Part shown: positions 8,728 to 18,057 of the stretch, in pieces
Position numbering within the stretch: the stretch's first letter is position 1
Layout: every line of letters begins with the position of its first letter
Source: Bacteroidota bacterium
Lineage (GTDB): Bacteria > Bacteroidota > Rhodothermia > Rhodothermales > Bin80
Direction of reading: 5' to 3'
Assembly: GCA_028873925.1 (NCBI GenBank)
Contig: JAPPNA010000176.1
Coordinates: 1-35,375, forward strand
Length of the DNA stretch: 35,375 nucleotides
The notes under the pieces: generated by a model
Database searches by the model: none
What the model was told of the DNA's origin: nothing
Seen by the model: the letters and a program-made list of their open reading frames with translations, nothing else
Translations under genes and position numbers: made by a program

Positions 8728-9675
8728 ATGATCCCCCGGATTGTCGTACTTGCAGACACGGCAGCCCAAGTGGTTCGACCCGTAACACGGGAGGTTTGTA
8801 CGGCTGCGCAACGCATCGCCGACGCAGTGGATCTGCCTTGGGGGGTTATAGTGCCGGCGGCATCGGTCACCGGCCTAGAGGATATTCCGACTGTAGTGCG
8901 TGTGGACACCCTCGCGGAGGCGGTTCCAGATGTGCGGGCATCCGCACTGACTGAAGTATGCCGGGAGTGTGCCTATGTCATGATGGCGCATACGACAGGA
9001 GGCGGTGACCTTATGGCCAGAATGGCCCAACATCTGGATGTGCCGCTGGCGGCAGACTGTGTGGGATTAACAGTGGAGGATCAGCAGGTGCGCTTTGTGC
9101 GTGCCCTGTACGGAGGCAAGGTCCTTAGCACGGTACGAATAACGGCGCGCCCAATCATGGCTACGTTCCGGCCGCGCAGTCTTCCCTCACTGTTCGTCGG
9201 AGAAAATTGCGCTGTTACGCAGACCGTGTCGGTGGAATTGGCAACCCCTTTGTCCACGGTATCCCAAGTTGCCGAAGCGGTCCGGGACCGCCTTGATGTG
9301 ACTGAGGCGGATATTGTTATCAGTGGCGGTCGGGGTATGCAGGGCCCCGAACAATGGGGGGTACTGGAGGAACTGGCAGCCGCATTTGGGCCGAGAGCCA
9401 CATTGGCCTGCTCACGTCCGGTTAGTGATAATGGCTGGCGTCCCCGCAATGAGCATGTAGGGCAGACCGGCCGGGCCATCAGCCCGGACTTATATATCGC
9501 GTGCGGGATTTCCGGGGCGATTCAGCATGTGGCCGGGATTGCTCGCTCCCGGTGCATTGTAGCTATCAATAAAGACCCTGACGCGCCGATATTCAAGGTG
9601 GCGGACTACGGAATAGTGGGGGATCTGTTTGATGTGGTGCCGGCGCTCACGGCTGCCATCAGGCAGCTGCGCTGA
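8728..9675 (+). CDS. etfA: Electron transfer flavoprotein alpha subunit
   Basis: This 315-residue protein is the large, FAD-binding subunit of ETF. The C-terminal FAD domain is well preserved: ISGGRGMQGPEQW, then SRPVSDNGWRPRNEHVGQTG, YIACGISGAIQHVAGI and VAINKDPDAPIFKVADYG. The N-terminal domain is more divergent but keeps the order expected for EtfA. I chose ATG 8728, 7 nt behind the etfB stop; an in-frame GTG at 8698 would overlap etfB by 23 nt and add ten residues with no family similarity. With etfB it forms a clear two-gene operon. Confidence 0.94.
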   Translation: MIPRIVVLADTAAQVVRPVTREVCTAAQRIADAVDLPWGVIVPAASVTGLEDIPTVVRVDTLAEAVPDVRASALTEVCRECAYVMMAHTTGGGDLMARMAQHLDVPLAADCVGLTVEDQQVRFVRALYGGKVLSTVRITARPIMATFRPRSLPSLFVGENCAVTQTVSVELATPLSTVSQVAEAVRDRLDVTEADIVISGGRGMQGPEQWGVLEELAAAFGPRATLACSRPVSDNGWRPRNEHVGQTGRAISPDLYIACGISGAIQHVAGIARSRCIVAINKDPDAPIFKVADYGIVGDLFDVVPALTAAIRQLR

Positions 9676-9747
9676 CGGGCATTTTCGCCGGGGTGGGTCA
9701 AATCAGTCCATTCATTAGATTCTCAGTTGGGCCCGCAGCACATCGGC

Positions 9748-11439
9748 ATGTACATCCAAGCCACTCGCCATGTCACCAAACGGGGCGAGGTGCGCAAGTA
9801 TTTCAGGCTTAGGGAGGTCCGTCATGTGGATGGAAATAGCCAATCCCGGACGCTTCTGAACCTGGGTCAGGACTTCCCGCTGCCGAGAGAGGCTTGGTCC
9901 AAGGTCACTACGCTGATTAAGGAGAGCTTTGACGGGCAGTCAAGCGTGGAGCTGGAATCCCACGCCACACCGGAAAGCAAAGTGGCCCGCCAGCTAATAC
10001 AGCGGCTCATTGCCGCAGGCTACCGGGCAGAATCGTCTGATGACCCCTATCAGGTCAAGGTGGTCCAGCGCATCGAGTACCCGCCGAATGCAACGCGGTC
10101 AGTAGGCGCGGAACGTATCGTACTGCAGGCGATGGACATGCTGGGGCTGGATGCGGTGCTCAAAGAAATTGGTAAGAGACCTCCTGCCCTCAGGATGATC
10201 AAGGCCTGCATTGCGGCCCGCATGCTAAAGCCTCGTGGACGAATAATCACGGAATGGCTCAGGCATGACTCCGCAATGCTTGAGTTGCTCGGGCTGGACT
10301 CAAGTCCCCTTACTGAGGCAGGACTCCGTCATGTCGCCTACACGCTGTGGTTGATTCGATACCGGATTCTTGAACGCACGCAGCGGGCATTCCCGGAAAC
10401 CGAAGGAAAACCTTTTCGGGATTTTACCTATACCGAGACGTTCACTGACAAGCCGCTAACGGGGGCCAAACTGGTTCCAATACTGGATGGATATGGATAT
10501 GTGCAGGGATGTACGGTAGTGCGCAACCCGGATGACTTTTTGACGCGCACACGGAGAATTAAGAATGCAAAGTGCATGCTGATTGCAGGGGCGGGTCAGG
10601 TGACGGACCGGTGGCTGTACCGCTGGACCAAAGCAGGCGTAGGATGGCTGTGCGTTAATCTTGATATGTTGGCAACAGCTGAGCGATCTGCGCCAATGAA
10701 ATGGGATCTGGCCCGTTTTGCCACCGAGTTTCGGCTATACGAACGCTGGGAAGCAGCAGGCGAGCAGACCTGTGAAGAGACGGAGGCTGCATGCCTCAAG
10801 TTGGAAGAGGCATTGATCCGTCTGCATGAAAATCTGTCCAAAAAGAGCAGCTACAGCAGATACCCGGCCGTGGTGCGGCGCATGGCTGCGCTGAACGAAG
10901 AGTTTTCCCATGTGACCCATCTGTACGACATCCATGTGTCCAGGGAGCGGCCCGAACGGGTCAGCAGCATAGACTTCAAGCGGATAAGTGCTAATCCGGC
11001 AACATCGTCGCCCTTCAGATACACGCTGCGAACAAATCTGACGGACTGGGACACAGATCGACTTGAGAGCATGTGGAGAAGGCTGCTGGACAATCGGCGC
11101 ATGTTTCGTGTTCTGAATCATCAAGCGGATCCGGCCGGAGCTGCAGACAGCGAGTCTGCAGAGCAGAGGAAGAGCAGATGGGCCTCTGCTGTCCTGGCCT
11201 ATCAGGTTGTCCGACTGATTGAGGAGAAGCTTCGCGGCAAGGGGATTGACGCGGAATGGTCGGCCTTGCGAAAAAAGCTTCGTCCGTGGGAGCGGATTAC
11301 TTCCGTACTTACCGCCACCGATACGACCATATTTCTAGAGCGCCAGGACACGCAAATTAAACCGGATCTCCGAAAAATAGCCGAAACCGTCGGGATCAGA
11401 CCATCACAACATCTCAAGCGGTCGGTGTACCGGCTCTGA
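9748..11439 (+). CDS. IS1634-like transposase relative, apparently without a complete DDE triad
   Basis: The 563-residue product starts MYIQATRHVTKRGEVRKYF and continues SQSRTLLNLG, the typical N-terminus of IS1634-family (IS4-type DDE) transposases. FRYTLRTNLTDWDTDRLESM matches the family segment before the final catalytic Glu. The catalytic positions look altered by recalled family pattern: D225 in FRDFTYTETF may be the first Asp, the second lies in CMLIAGAGQVTD where Gly replaces Asp, and the third Glu (IERAFR type) reads NRRMFR. I see no inverted repeats flanking 9676-11522 and no target duplication. The ORF is full length, so it is either a domesticated or long-retained derivative or an old inactive copy. 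ATG 9748 was preferred to TTG 9727 because homology begins at MYIQ. Confidence 0.75.
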   Translation: MYIQATRHVTKRGEVRKYFRLREVRHVDGNSQSRTLLNLGQDFPLPREAWSKVTTLIKESFDGQSSVELESHATPESKVARQLIQRLIAAGYRAESSDDPYQVKVVQRIEYPPNATRSVGAERIVLQAMDMLGLDAVLKEIGKRPPALRMIKACIAARMLKPRGRIITEWLRHDSAMLELLGLDSSPLTEAGLRHVAYTLWLIRYRILERTQRAFPETEGKPFRDFTYTETFTDKPLTGAKLVPILDGYGYVQGCTVVRNPDDFLTRTRRIKNAKCMLIAGAGQVTDRWLYRWTKAGVGWLCVNLDMLATAERSAPMKWDLARFATEFRLYERWEAAGEQTCEETEAACLKLEEALIRLHENLSKKSSYSRYPAVVRRMAALNEEFSHVTHLYDIHVSRERPERVSSIDFKRISANPATSSPFRYTLRTNLTDWDTDRLESMWRRLLDNRRMFRVLNHQADPAGAADSESAEQRKSRWASAVLAYQVVRLIEEKLRGKGIDAEWSALRKKLRPWERITSVLTATDTTIFLERQDTQIKPDLRKIAETVGIRPSQHLKRSVYRL

Positions 11440-11522
11440 GAGCGGGGCAGGATTGTCCGCGCGGTGGAACAATTGCCCGAATCCGGGCATTACGGGGATA
11501 CACTCAACATTCCTCTGCCACC

Positions 11523-13892
11523 ATGCGAGCTTTCCTGATCGCTATCTTGTGCCTGATTGCGTTCCCAATGCAGGCCCAGACCACCAGTATGGAACTGGGA
11601 CCTGCGCTGGTTATGAACGACAGCACGATCATAGCCACCCAAGCTGTGTATACGGAGTCTGCTGCGGCATTACGCGTGTATCAGCGTGATGCGGAGGGAT
11701 GGCAACTGGCAGCCACGCATGTGATTGAGGGAGTTGCAGATGATGACAACTTCGGGTCGGCGATGGCTTTGGATGGCGACCTCCTGGCGGTCGGGGCTGA
11801 CGGAGCTGATGATGATAAGGGGGTCGTGTATGTGTTTGAGCGTTCGGAAGATGGGGCCTGGGAGCAGATTGATATGCTCGTACATTATGACGATAGCACC
11901 CAATTGGGGGCCGACCTCTCCCTGCAAGGCCGAACACTGGTGGTCGGCGCTCCCGGTGTTAACAGGGTGCTGATTGTGCGTGACTTGGGGTTGGAATCAA
12001 AGTCGCAACAGCTCGTTGCCGCTGATGGCAGCCTGGAACGCGAAGATATGTTCGGTGCCTCGGTGGCCTATGATGGTGATCGGCTGTATGTGGGTGCGCC
12101 GGGTCGGGATTCGCTGGCCGGGGCGGTTTACATTTTCGGCATGGGTGAATCGGGTTTCACACAGGAGGCTGTACTCACCTCACCGGGACGCAAGAAATTC
12201 GGGAAGGCACTCCACGTACGGGCCCCCAATTCGGTGATCGCCACCGCCCCCGGGTTGTCCCTGAGGGAAATGATGATGGCAGGGCAGCGGAGCTTCACCT
12301 TGTCAGGTCTTGGGTCCGGGCCGATTGTTGAATTGGGCCTGGACGAAACCGATCAGTGGATCCAGACCGTGGTTGTGGACAGCCTCGCTAACAGATGGCT
12401 GCAGATGGAAGCCGCTATCCCTTTGGTCGTTCGCAATGAGCAGCTGTTTGTCGGAATGCCCGGTCAGGGGGGAATGGTGCAGCGTTACAGCCGCGCTGCT
12501 GACGGAGGGTCGTGGTCGGTTAGTCAGGAGATTGCAGGGCTGGGAGATGAAGCCGGATTCGGGTCAGTTATTGCGGCGAGTAATGATCAGCTGGCCGTGT
12601 TGTCGCCGGAGCAGAACTATGGCATGGGTGTTATTACCGCGCTGGAACTGGCCGACGATGGGGTGGACCGGACGGGGCGGATGACGCTGGTTAATGAAGT
12701 TACACTCATCCGTTCCGGCCGCGTGGACTGTGAGGAGGGCGAGGCGCTCCACTTCGGCTGCGGCCGCGTGGATCTGCTGTCATTTCTTCCAATAAGCGAC
12801 CTGGGCGGGGAAGCCGGTGTCAGTCTTAATGATGTCTGGGGATGGACGGATCCGCAGACGGGTGCGGAATATGCGCTGGTCGGCCGCACCAACGGCACAT
12901 CGTTTGTGGACATTTCAAATCCGTCTGCGCCTGTGCTGGTGGGGGATCTTCCGCTCACCGACGGGGCCAATCCGAGTTCATGGCGTGATATAAAGGTCTA
13001 CAAGGATCACGCGTTTATCGTAGCTGACAACGCCGGGCCTCACGGCATGCAGGTTTTCGATCTCGCTATGCTGAGGGAAACGGTCGACATGCCAGCTGCT
13101 CTTGAGGCGAAGACGATCTACCGGGGGGTCCGTAGTGCACATAACGTAATCATCAACGAAGCCACCGGGTTCGCATTCCTGGTGGGCTTCAGTGCGGGAG
13201 GCGAGCACAACTGTGCCAGCGGCCTGCATATGGTCAACATACAGGATCCCGCGAACCCGTTCTTTGCGGGGTGCTTCACCGACACCACCACCGAAATCCG
13301 CGGCGCGGCCAGCACGCACGATGCTCAGTGTGTGACCTATGCCGGACCTGACACTGCGCATCTCGGGCGGGAGATCTGCTTTAGTTCCAACGCGCAGGCG
13401 CTAAGCATTGCAGACGTAACCAACAAAGAAGATCCGGTGGCGCTGGCCAGTGTTTCGTATCCCGGCATCCAGTACGCGCATCAGGGTTGGCTGACCGAAG
13501 ATCAGCAGTATTTCTATCTCAATGATGAGATTGACGAGCTTGGCGGAACCGTGGATCGGACGCGTACGCTGATCTGGGATGTGTCGGATCTGGATGATCC
13601 GATTCTGGCCTCGGAATTTCTGGCGGACAATCGGGCCAGCGATCATAATCTCTACATCCGCGGCAACCTGATGTACCAGTCAAATTACGGGAGCGGTCTG
13701 CGCATATTTGATATCACCGATGTGCTCAATCCCGTTGAGGTCGGCTTCTTTGACACGATCACCATGCTGCCGGACGAACCGGGCTTCATAGGGTCCTGGA
13801 GTAACTATCCCTACTTTGAAAGCGGCACCATCGTGGTCACCAGTATCGATGAGGGCCTGTTCTTGGTCAGGATGCAGGAATTGGACCTGTAG
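11523..13892 (+). CDS. Secreted FG-GAP plus choice-of-anchor-B (LVIVD) protein
   Basis: This 789-residue protein begins with a Sec signal peptide (MRAFLIAILCLIAFPMQAQ). Residues about 60-350 carry FG-GAP-like beta-propeller repeats (DDNFGSAMALDGDLLAVGADG, EDMFGASVAYDGDRLYVGAPG, and EAGFGSVIAASNDQLAV). The C-terminal half is the choice-of-anchor-B family: LNDVWGWTDPQTGAEYALVG, FVDISNPSAPVLVGDL, SAHNVIINEATGFAFLVG, THDAQCVTYAGPD, and ASDHNLYIRGNLMYQSNYGSGL. The family usually ends with a sorting domain; this protein stops at VRMQELDL with none visible, so it is probably periplasmic, outer-surface or released. The function is unknown beyond a likely binding or structural role. It stands alone, 83 bp after the transposase-like gene. 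Confidence 0.85.
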   Translation: MRAFLIAILCLIAFPMQAQTTSMELGPALVMNDSTIIATQAVYTESAAALRVYQRDAEGWQLAATHVIEGVADDDNFGSAMALDGDLLAVGADGADDDKGVVYVFERSEDGAWEQIDMLVHYDDSTQLGADLSLQGRTLVVGAPGVNRVLIVRDLGLESKSQQLVAADGSLEREDMFGASVAYDGDRLYVGAPGRDSLAGAVYIFGMGESGFTQEAVLTSPGRKKFGKALHVRAPNSVIATAPGLSLREMMMAGQRSFTLSGLGSGPIVELGLDETDQWIQTVVVDSLANRWLQMEAAIPLVVRNEQLFVGMPGQGGMVQRYSRAADGGSWSVSQEIAGLGDEAGFGSVIAASNDQLAVLSPEQNYGMGVITALELADDGVDRTGRMTLVNEVTLIRSGRVDCEEGEALHFGCGRVDLLSFLPISDLGGEAGVSLNDVWGWTDPQTGAEYALVGRTNGTSFVDISNPSAPVLVGDLPLTDGANPSSWRDIKVYKDHAFIVADNAGPHGMQVFDLAMLRETVDMPAALEAKTIYRGVRSAHNVIINEATGFAFLVGFSAGGEHNCASGLHMVNIQDPANPFFAGCFTDTTTEIRGAASTHDAQCVTYAGPDTAHLGREICFSSNAQALSIADVTNKEDPVALASVSYPGIQYAHQGWLTEDQQYFYLNDEIDELGGTVDRTRTLIWDVSDLDDPILASEFLADNRASDHNLYIRGNLMYQSNYGSGLRIFDITDVLNPVEVGFFDTITMLPDEPGFIGSWSNYPYFESGTIVVTSIDEGLFLVRMQELDL

Positions 13893-13974
13893 CCAGCGAG
13901 CGGTCCAGCCCTTTGGGATTATGTCGGTGCACACTCGTGGTCTGCTTCCTTACCAGGCTCAGGAGGCCTCGTTA

Positions 13975-13999
13975 CTGGGCAGGTTGACATGCTGCCCGG
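13975..13999. other. Hairpin in the convergent intergenic region
   Basis: CTGGGCAG (13975-13982) and CTGCCCGG (13992-13999) can pair as an 8-bp stem with one wobble and a 9-nt loop. It lies between the converging genes ending at 13892 and 14093, a place where a terminator is expected. There is no T tract on either strand, so an intrinsic terminator is uncertain. Confidence 0.25.
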
Positions 14000-14092
14000 A
14001 TCGGCCGCATTATGCTCCTGTCCGGACGCAAGATCACGGCGAAGGGGTACGGGATCTTTCGGTCGGCATCACGCCGGCTGATCATGCCTGAC

Positions 14093-17000
14093 TCACGACA
14101 TACCCTCTATGATTGACCAAACCCGGTGATAGCTGACACCCAGGTCTCCCATAGCTCGGGTCCATTCGACCGCACTTGCCTTGCGGAGCCGAAGCCGAAC
14201 CTGGTGAAGCGGTTCATCGGGTTTGATGGCCAGATGCGCTGCAAGCCTGGTGGCGGCGGTTCTGGGCACCCCCAACAACCTGAGAGCAACAGCCTCGTCG
14301 CTGTTGACACCATAGTATACGCGAGCGGGCAAATTACGGAGGCTGCGTTGTTCCTCCGCAGCTAACGATTCCATGATACTTCCCAGCGTGAGTGTCTGCA
14401 GGGCGGAGAGTCCCCAGGATGCAGTCTGAGTCAGCTTGCCGAATACGCTTTTGCAGCATTGGGTCATGGCTTTCACAGGGTCAGCCGCTGCGTCGGCGGT
14501 CCCGAAGAATTTGCCAGCCATCTCAGGTAGAGGAATTCCCTGCACCCAATCACAGATAATCTGCGTGAGCCTGTGACCATCCGGGTGACTGCCGCCGGTA
14601 ACATCCTTGAGCTGGTTGCGAAGTTCGGGTACATCCAGCAGAATCCCCATCATTTTGCGCAGTTGTTCCCGTTGGTCCCCAAAGAGTTCGGCGGTCCAGA
14701 CATCCGCAGGCAGGTTCTCCGCACTTAACCTCCCCAGCAGTGCATTGACTGATTCCCAGGAAAAACCGGTAGCGTCAACGAAACTTAACGGCTTACCTTT
14801 GATCTTCTCGGCATAATCGTAAACACTTCGCACCAGCCCGTCTGCCCACCCCGCATGACTTCTTCGCAGCGACTGAAAGCCGAGCGTACCCCGTAGGATC
14901 TGCTCAATCCGCGCTGCAAATTCTTCGTGATTGCCAATCTGCCGGTATGTGTGAGCCAGATACTGAACAAAGGCAGACCAACCGGGATCGCGCGAAAGCT
15001 TATGAAGCTGCAGCTTCGCGCCGCCAGTTACCACTTTCTGCACCATCTCAATTAGCGTGGAGTTGAGCTCTTTGACCGCTGCCTCAATAAACTGCTCAAG
15101 CTCATGTTGCTTTGCGTCACTATTGGCTGCTAAGGCGACCACTCCGATATCTCCCTGATTCACGCGGCCCGCACGCCCTGCAATGTTCCAGAAGTCTTCC
15201 GGGGGCATGTCCCGCCAGTGTGGAGGCGTTGGGAATCGGTACTGGTTGGTCGCAAATATCACACCGGATACAGGGAAATTCAGGCCCTGAGCAATGGTGG
15301 TAGTAGCCACCAGAACGTCCAACTGGCCGGTTTCAGCCAACCATTCCACTAGTGCGCGCGTTTCATCCGACATGCCGGCGTGGTGCACGCCAACACCATA
15401 TTCAAGAAGGCCAGCCAGTGGGAAGTCCGCTCCCATTTCCTGAATCAGAAATCGCTGCACATGCTTAAGATCTTCTTTCTGAAGGGGTATCCTGTTAGCA
15501 TTGACCTCAAATTTCCTGGCGATACTCCAGGTATTCGCCGGAGAATTAGCCAGTACGATAGTAGTTCCACGTCTCTTGAGGGCATGTGCCGTAACTGCTG
15601 CGATTGCACCTGGTGAGTCCTTTACTTTTGACCAGGAAAGGCCGAGGGGACGCCGCTCCCCAATATCAATATGTTCCGGGACAGAAAGCGTCTTGCGCGT
15701 AGTGTGCCGCGTGATGAGCCGCAAGCTGAAATCCCCTCTGACGCTGCCTTTGTCTACCCGTACTATAGCCGCTACGCGGTCATTCGGGGCCCAATCAGCC
15801 CCAATTCCAATGCTCTTGCTCCTGTCCCGGGAGAGCCAGCGGGCGATCTCCAGCCCGTTACGAATAAAGGGAGTTAAGAGAAGAAACTGGGCGTGCCGAC
15901 ACTCCCGGTTAATGGTGGCCAGCAGTAGCTCCAGTTTGAGACCACGGGATTTGGAGGCCAGCCCATGGGCCTCATCAATCACAACCAGCGTAAGGGGACG
16001 GCCTATTCTGGCTTCCCAGCCTCCCCGCATGATCAAATCCAGTTTTTCCGGGGTGGTCACAAGGATCCGGAATTGTTGCTCTTGGTCGGTTTCGGACAGC
16101 ATGCCTGCTTCAAGTCCATCCACTTCCAATGCAGGACTAACTTTCTCCACAAGGACATCAACTTGCGAAAAATCTCGGCGAAGACGTGAGGTTAGCTGAT
16201 TGACCAGTGCACGCGTGGGAGCCACATAGGCCACCCATCCATTCTCGTAATCAAACTGATTGAGTGCCTGAAGAATTCTGAGCTCGGCAATTAGTGTCTT
16301 GCCGCTTGAAGTGGGCAGGTTCACAACCACAGATCGGTGGCCGGACCCAAGCAGTCCCTCTTCCTGAAGTGCACATCGCTGGGGTGGGAGCATCTCAAAA
16401 ATTGGATTTTCCCGTCCACTTGATGTTAAGGACCGCACAAATTGATTGACGCGGCTGTTTACCGCCCGTGTCACGGTCCATATGCTGTTGCTCACCATCA
16501 CATCGGCTGTCCGCGCAAGCAATCGGACCAGTGGTTCAAGCTCCACCAGCAGTCCGCGGGCCGCGGCACTGATGGCGCGATCAAACTGAGCCTCCAACTG
16601 CTCGCGAATGTCAAAATGGCCATCGGCGGAGCCTTGCCCCATATACTCGGCCAACAGTTCGGATGCCTTAGCAAGATGATAACGAGACACCAGCTCCCAA
16701 GCTGGGGTCGTATCCTTGCGGGCTTGCGCTTTCTGCAGGAATTCAGGTTCAAGTCGGCGCTGGACATTTCGGATGTAGGCAACATGTTTCTGAACATCTT
16801 CCAGGTCCCCCCAACCTTTCTGTCTGAATAGGAGCAGCCAGACGCGCAGTACGGATGACCAAACCACATTTCCCCAATTGTCCGACTCCCTGGTAAGTTT
16901 TGGGAGCGGGTATTCCATTAGTATGCGACGGAAATCAACCGCCCGATCCCCGATTACCGAGAAACAGCCCAATCGCACAAGCCACTCGGCTCGGGCGATA

Positions 17001-17263
17001 TTGTCCTCTGGCCATGTCAGAGTTCGGGCTATACCGAATATTTCAGCGGCCAGCGTGCGACGATCATCCGAACGGGTATCATCCTGCAACGCGTCAAATA
17101 ATCCCACCTGCAGTGCATTGCTGACGAGTTCCAGATTCTGAACGTCGGTTTCCTTCGGGGCCAGGTCAAGGGCCACGGTGAGTCTGCGTCGCTGTGTATC
17201 GGCGGATGCCTGACGCAGCCGATCCTCACCGATAGCCTGGTGAATCCAAGTGGAGGCTGTCAT
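14093..17263 (-). CDS. Ski2-like superfamily 2 helicase, Hachiman HamB-like
   Basis: This 1056-residue DExH helicase has Walker A in NLPTSSGKT (316-323), APTRAL near 348, VTTPEKLD near 402, the DEAH box at 430-433, motif V as ATTTIAQGLNFPV (653-665) and motif VI AGRAGR (695-700). The region between motifs II and V reads LLLTPFIRNG, where SAT or TAT is common. GLNFPV and the downstream layout place it with Ski2/Hel308-type enzymes. The first 300 residues are a long helical extension without a motif I recognise. A small PD-(D/E)XK nuclease gene precedes it by 53 bp on the same strand. A nuclease-then-helicase pair of these sizes is the Hachiman antiphage layout, in which HamB loads on DNA and controls HamA. 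The family assignment is inferred; other helicase-nuclease defence pairs remain possible. Confidence 0.8.
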   Translation of the reverse strand: MTASTWIHQAIGEDRLRQASADTQRRRLTVALDLAPKETDVQNLELVSNALQVGLFDALQDDTRSDDRRTLAAEIFGIARTLTWPEDNIARAEWLVRLGCFSVIGDRAVDFRRILMEYPLPKLTRESDNWGNVVWSSVLRVWLLLFRQKGWGDLEDVQKHVAYIRNVQRRLEPEFLQKAQARKDTTPAWELVSRYHLAKASELLAEYMGQGSADGHFDIREQLEAQFDRAISAAARGLLVELEPLVRLLARTADVMVSNSIWTVTRAVNSRVNQFVRSLTSSGRENPIFEMLPPQRCALQEEGLLGSGHRSVVVNLPTSSGKTLIAELRILQALNQFDYENGWVAYVAPTRALVNQLTSRLRRDFSQVDVLVEKVSPALEVDGLEAGMLSETDQEQQFRILVTTPEKLDLIMRGGWEARIGRPLTLVVIDEAHGLASKSRGLKLELLLATINRECRHAQFLLLTPFIRNGLEIARWLSRDRSKSIGIGADWAPNDRVAAIVRVDKGSVRGDFSLRLITRHTTRKTLSVPEHIDIGERRPLGLSWSKVKDSPGAIAAVTAHALKRRGTTIVLANSPANTWSIARKFEVNANRIPLQKEDLKHVQRFLIQEMGADFPLAGLLEYGVGVHHAGMSDETRALVEWLAETGQLDVLVATTTIAQGLNFPVSGVIFATNQYRFPTPPHWRDMPPEDFWNIAGRAGRVNQGDIGVVALAANSDAKQHELEQFIEAAVKELNSTLIEMVQKVVTGGAKLQLHKLSRDPGWSAFVQYLAHTYRQIGNHEEFAARIEQILRGTLGFQSLRRSHAGWADGLVRSVYDYAEKIKGKPLSFVDATGFSWESVNALLGRLSAENLPADVWTAELFGDQREQLRKMMGILLDVPELRNQLKDVTGGSHPDGHRLTQIICDWVQGIPLPEMAGKFFGTADAAADPVKAMTQCCKSVFGKLTQTASWGLSALQTLTLGSIMESLAAEEQRSLRNLPARVYYGVNSDEAVALRLLGVPRTAATRLAAHLAIKPDEPLHQVRLRLRKASAVEWTRAMGDLGVSYHRVWSIIEGMS

Positions 17264-17316
17264 GCTGCGCGTGTTGAAATCAATTTGGGCCAGTCTTGAA
17301 TCGGTACCGGGAGGTA

Positions 17317-18057
17317 CTATGCGACAATCTCCAGGCGTGCTGGCGCATCTACCTTATCGGCGAGAGATTTCGCTTGTGCAGCCACATCCCGCTCAGTGGG
17401 TTCCGTATCCCGCATGAGCATTCCGACCAGAAGGATGTCGTTGCCACCGGACTGAATAAACCGCTTGGCTGCCGCACGAAAAAGGCTCTCGCGTTCAGCG
17501 GTGCGGCATCTTGCCCTAATCCAGTAGAGAAGAGTCCACTTAGTGTCCGTGTTAACTGCTAATTTCGCCAACTGCCGTTCCATCCCTTTCGCACCGAGCA
17601 TTACTTGAGGGGGTGCTCTTCTTTGGGACGAAGTCTTGACCTCTCCAAATACAAAGCACACATCCTCACCCTCCTGGCAGAATCCTACCAGATCCGCGCC
17701 GGGCAGGCTGGCGTTCGGCACTTGAAGGTCGCGCCTGCGATTCCAGGGCCAGATGATCTGACGCGACGGATCATCTGCCATGATACATTCTGCCAGTGCC
17801 TCGCCAATAGCCCAAGACCGCTCTGCTCGGTCTGCCTCCATGAAATTGGCCACAAAGGCTGTTTCCATTCCCGTTGTTGCCATGCTGGACAACTCCACCG
17901 ATAACGGGCCCTTCTCCTCGTCATCTCGGACACGGATTCTGACGTGCCGTTTCATGTAGGACCGGAAAAGCTCTGCCTCCCTGACAAGGAATCCTTGCCA
18001 CTTGATCGATCCCAGCGAGCCCGAGTAATAAGACTCGGCAAAAAGCTCTGCGATCAT
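17317..18057 (-). CDS. PD-(D/E)XK nuclease partner of the helicase, HamA-like
   Basis: The product is 246 residues. The nuclease core is visible: D122 in LPGADLVGF, then a strand ending FGE139-V-K141-TSS, which supplies the D...ExK metal site. An upstream GEAL motif (G85-E86 in ERSWAIGEALAE) lies where the first helix of this fold often carries an acidic residue. HamA (DUF1837) nucleases of Hachiman show a similar GE, GxDG and GExK spacing, but this protein has EVKTS rather than the EAKFY type I recall, so it may be a divergent branch. It is the first gene of the unit; the helicase follows after 53 bp. The upstream 330 bp contain no gene. The likely role is DNA degradation once the helicase senses invading or damaged DNA. 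Confidence 0.65.
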   Translation of the reverse strand: MIAELFAESYYSGSLGSIKWQGFLVREAELFRSYMKRHVRIRVRDDEEKGPLSVELSSMATTGMETAFVANFMEADRAERSWAIGEALAECIMADDPSRQIIWPWNRRRDLQVPNASLPGADLVGFCQEGEDVCFVFGEVKTSSQRRAPPQVMLGAKGMERQLAKLAVNTDTKWTLLYWIRARCRTAERESLFRAAAKRFIQSGGNDILLVGMLMRDTEPTERDVAAQAKSLADKVDAPARLEIVA

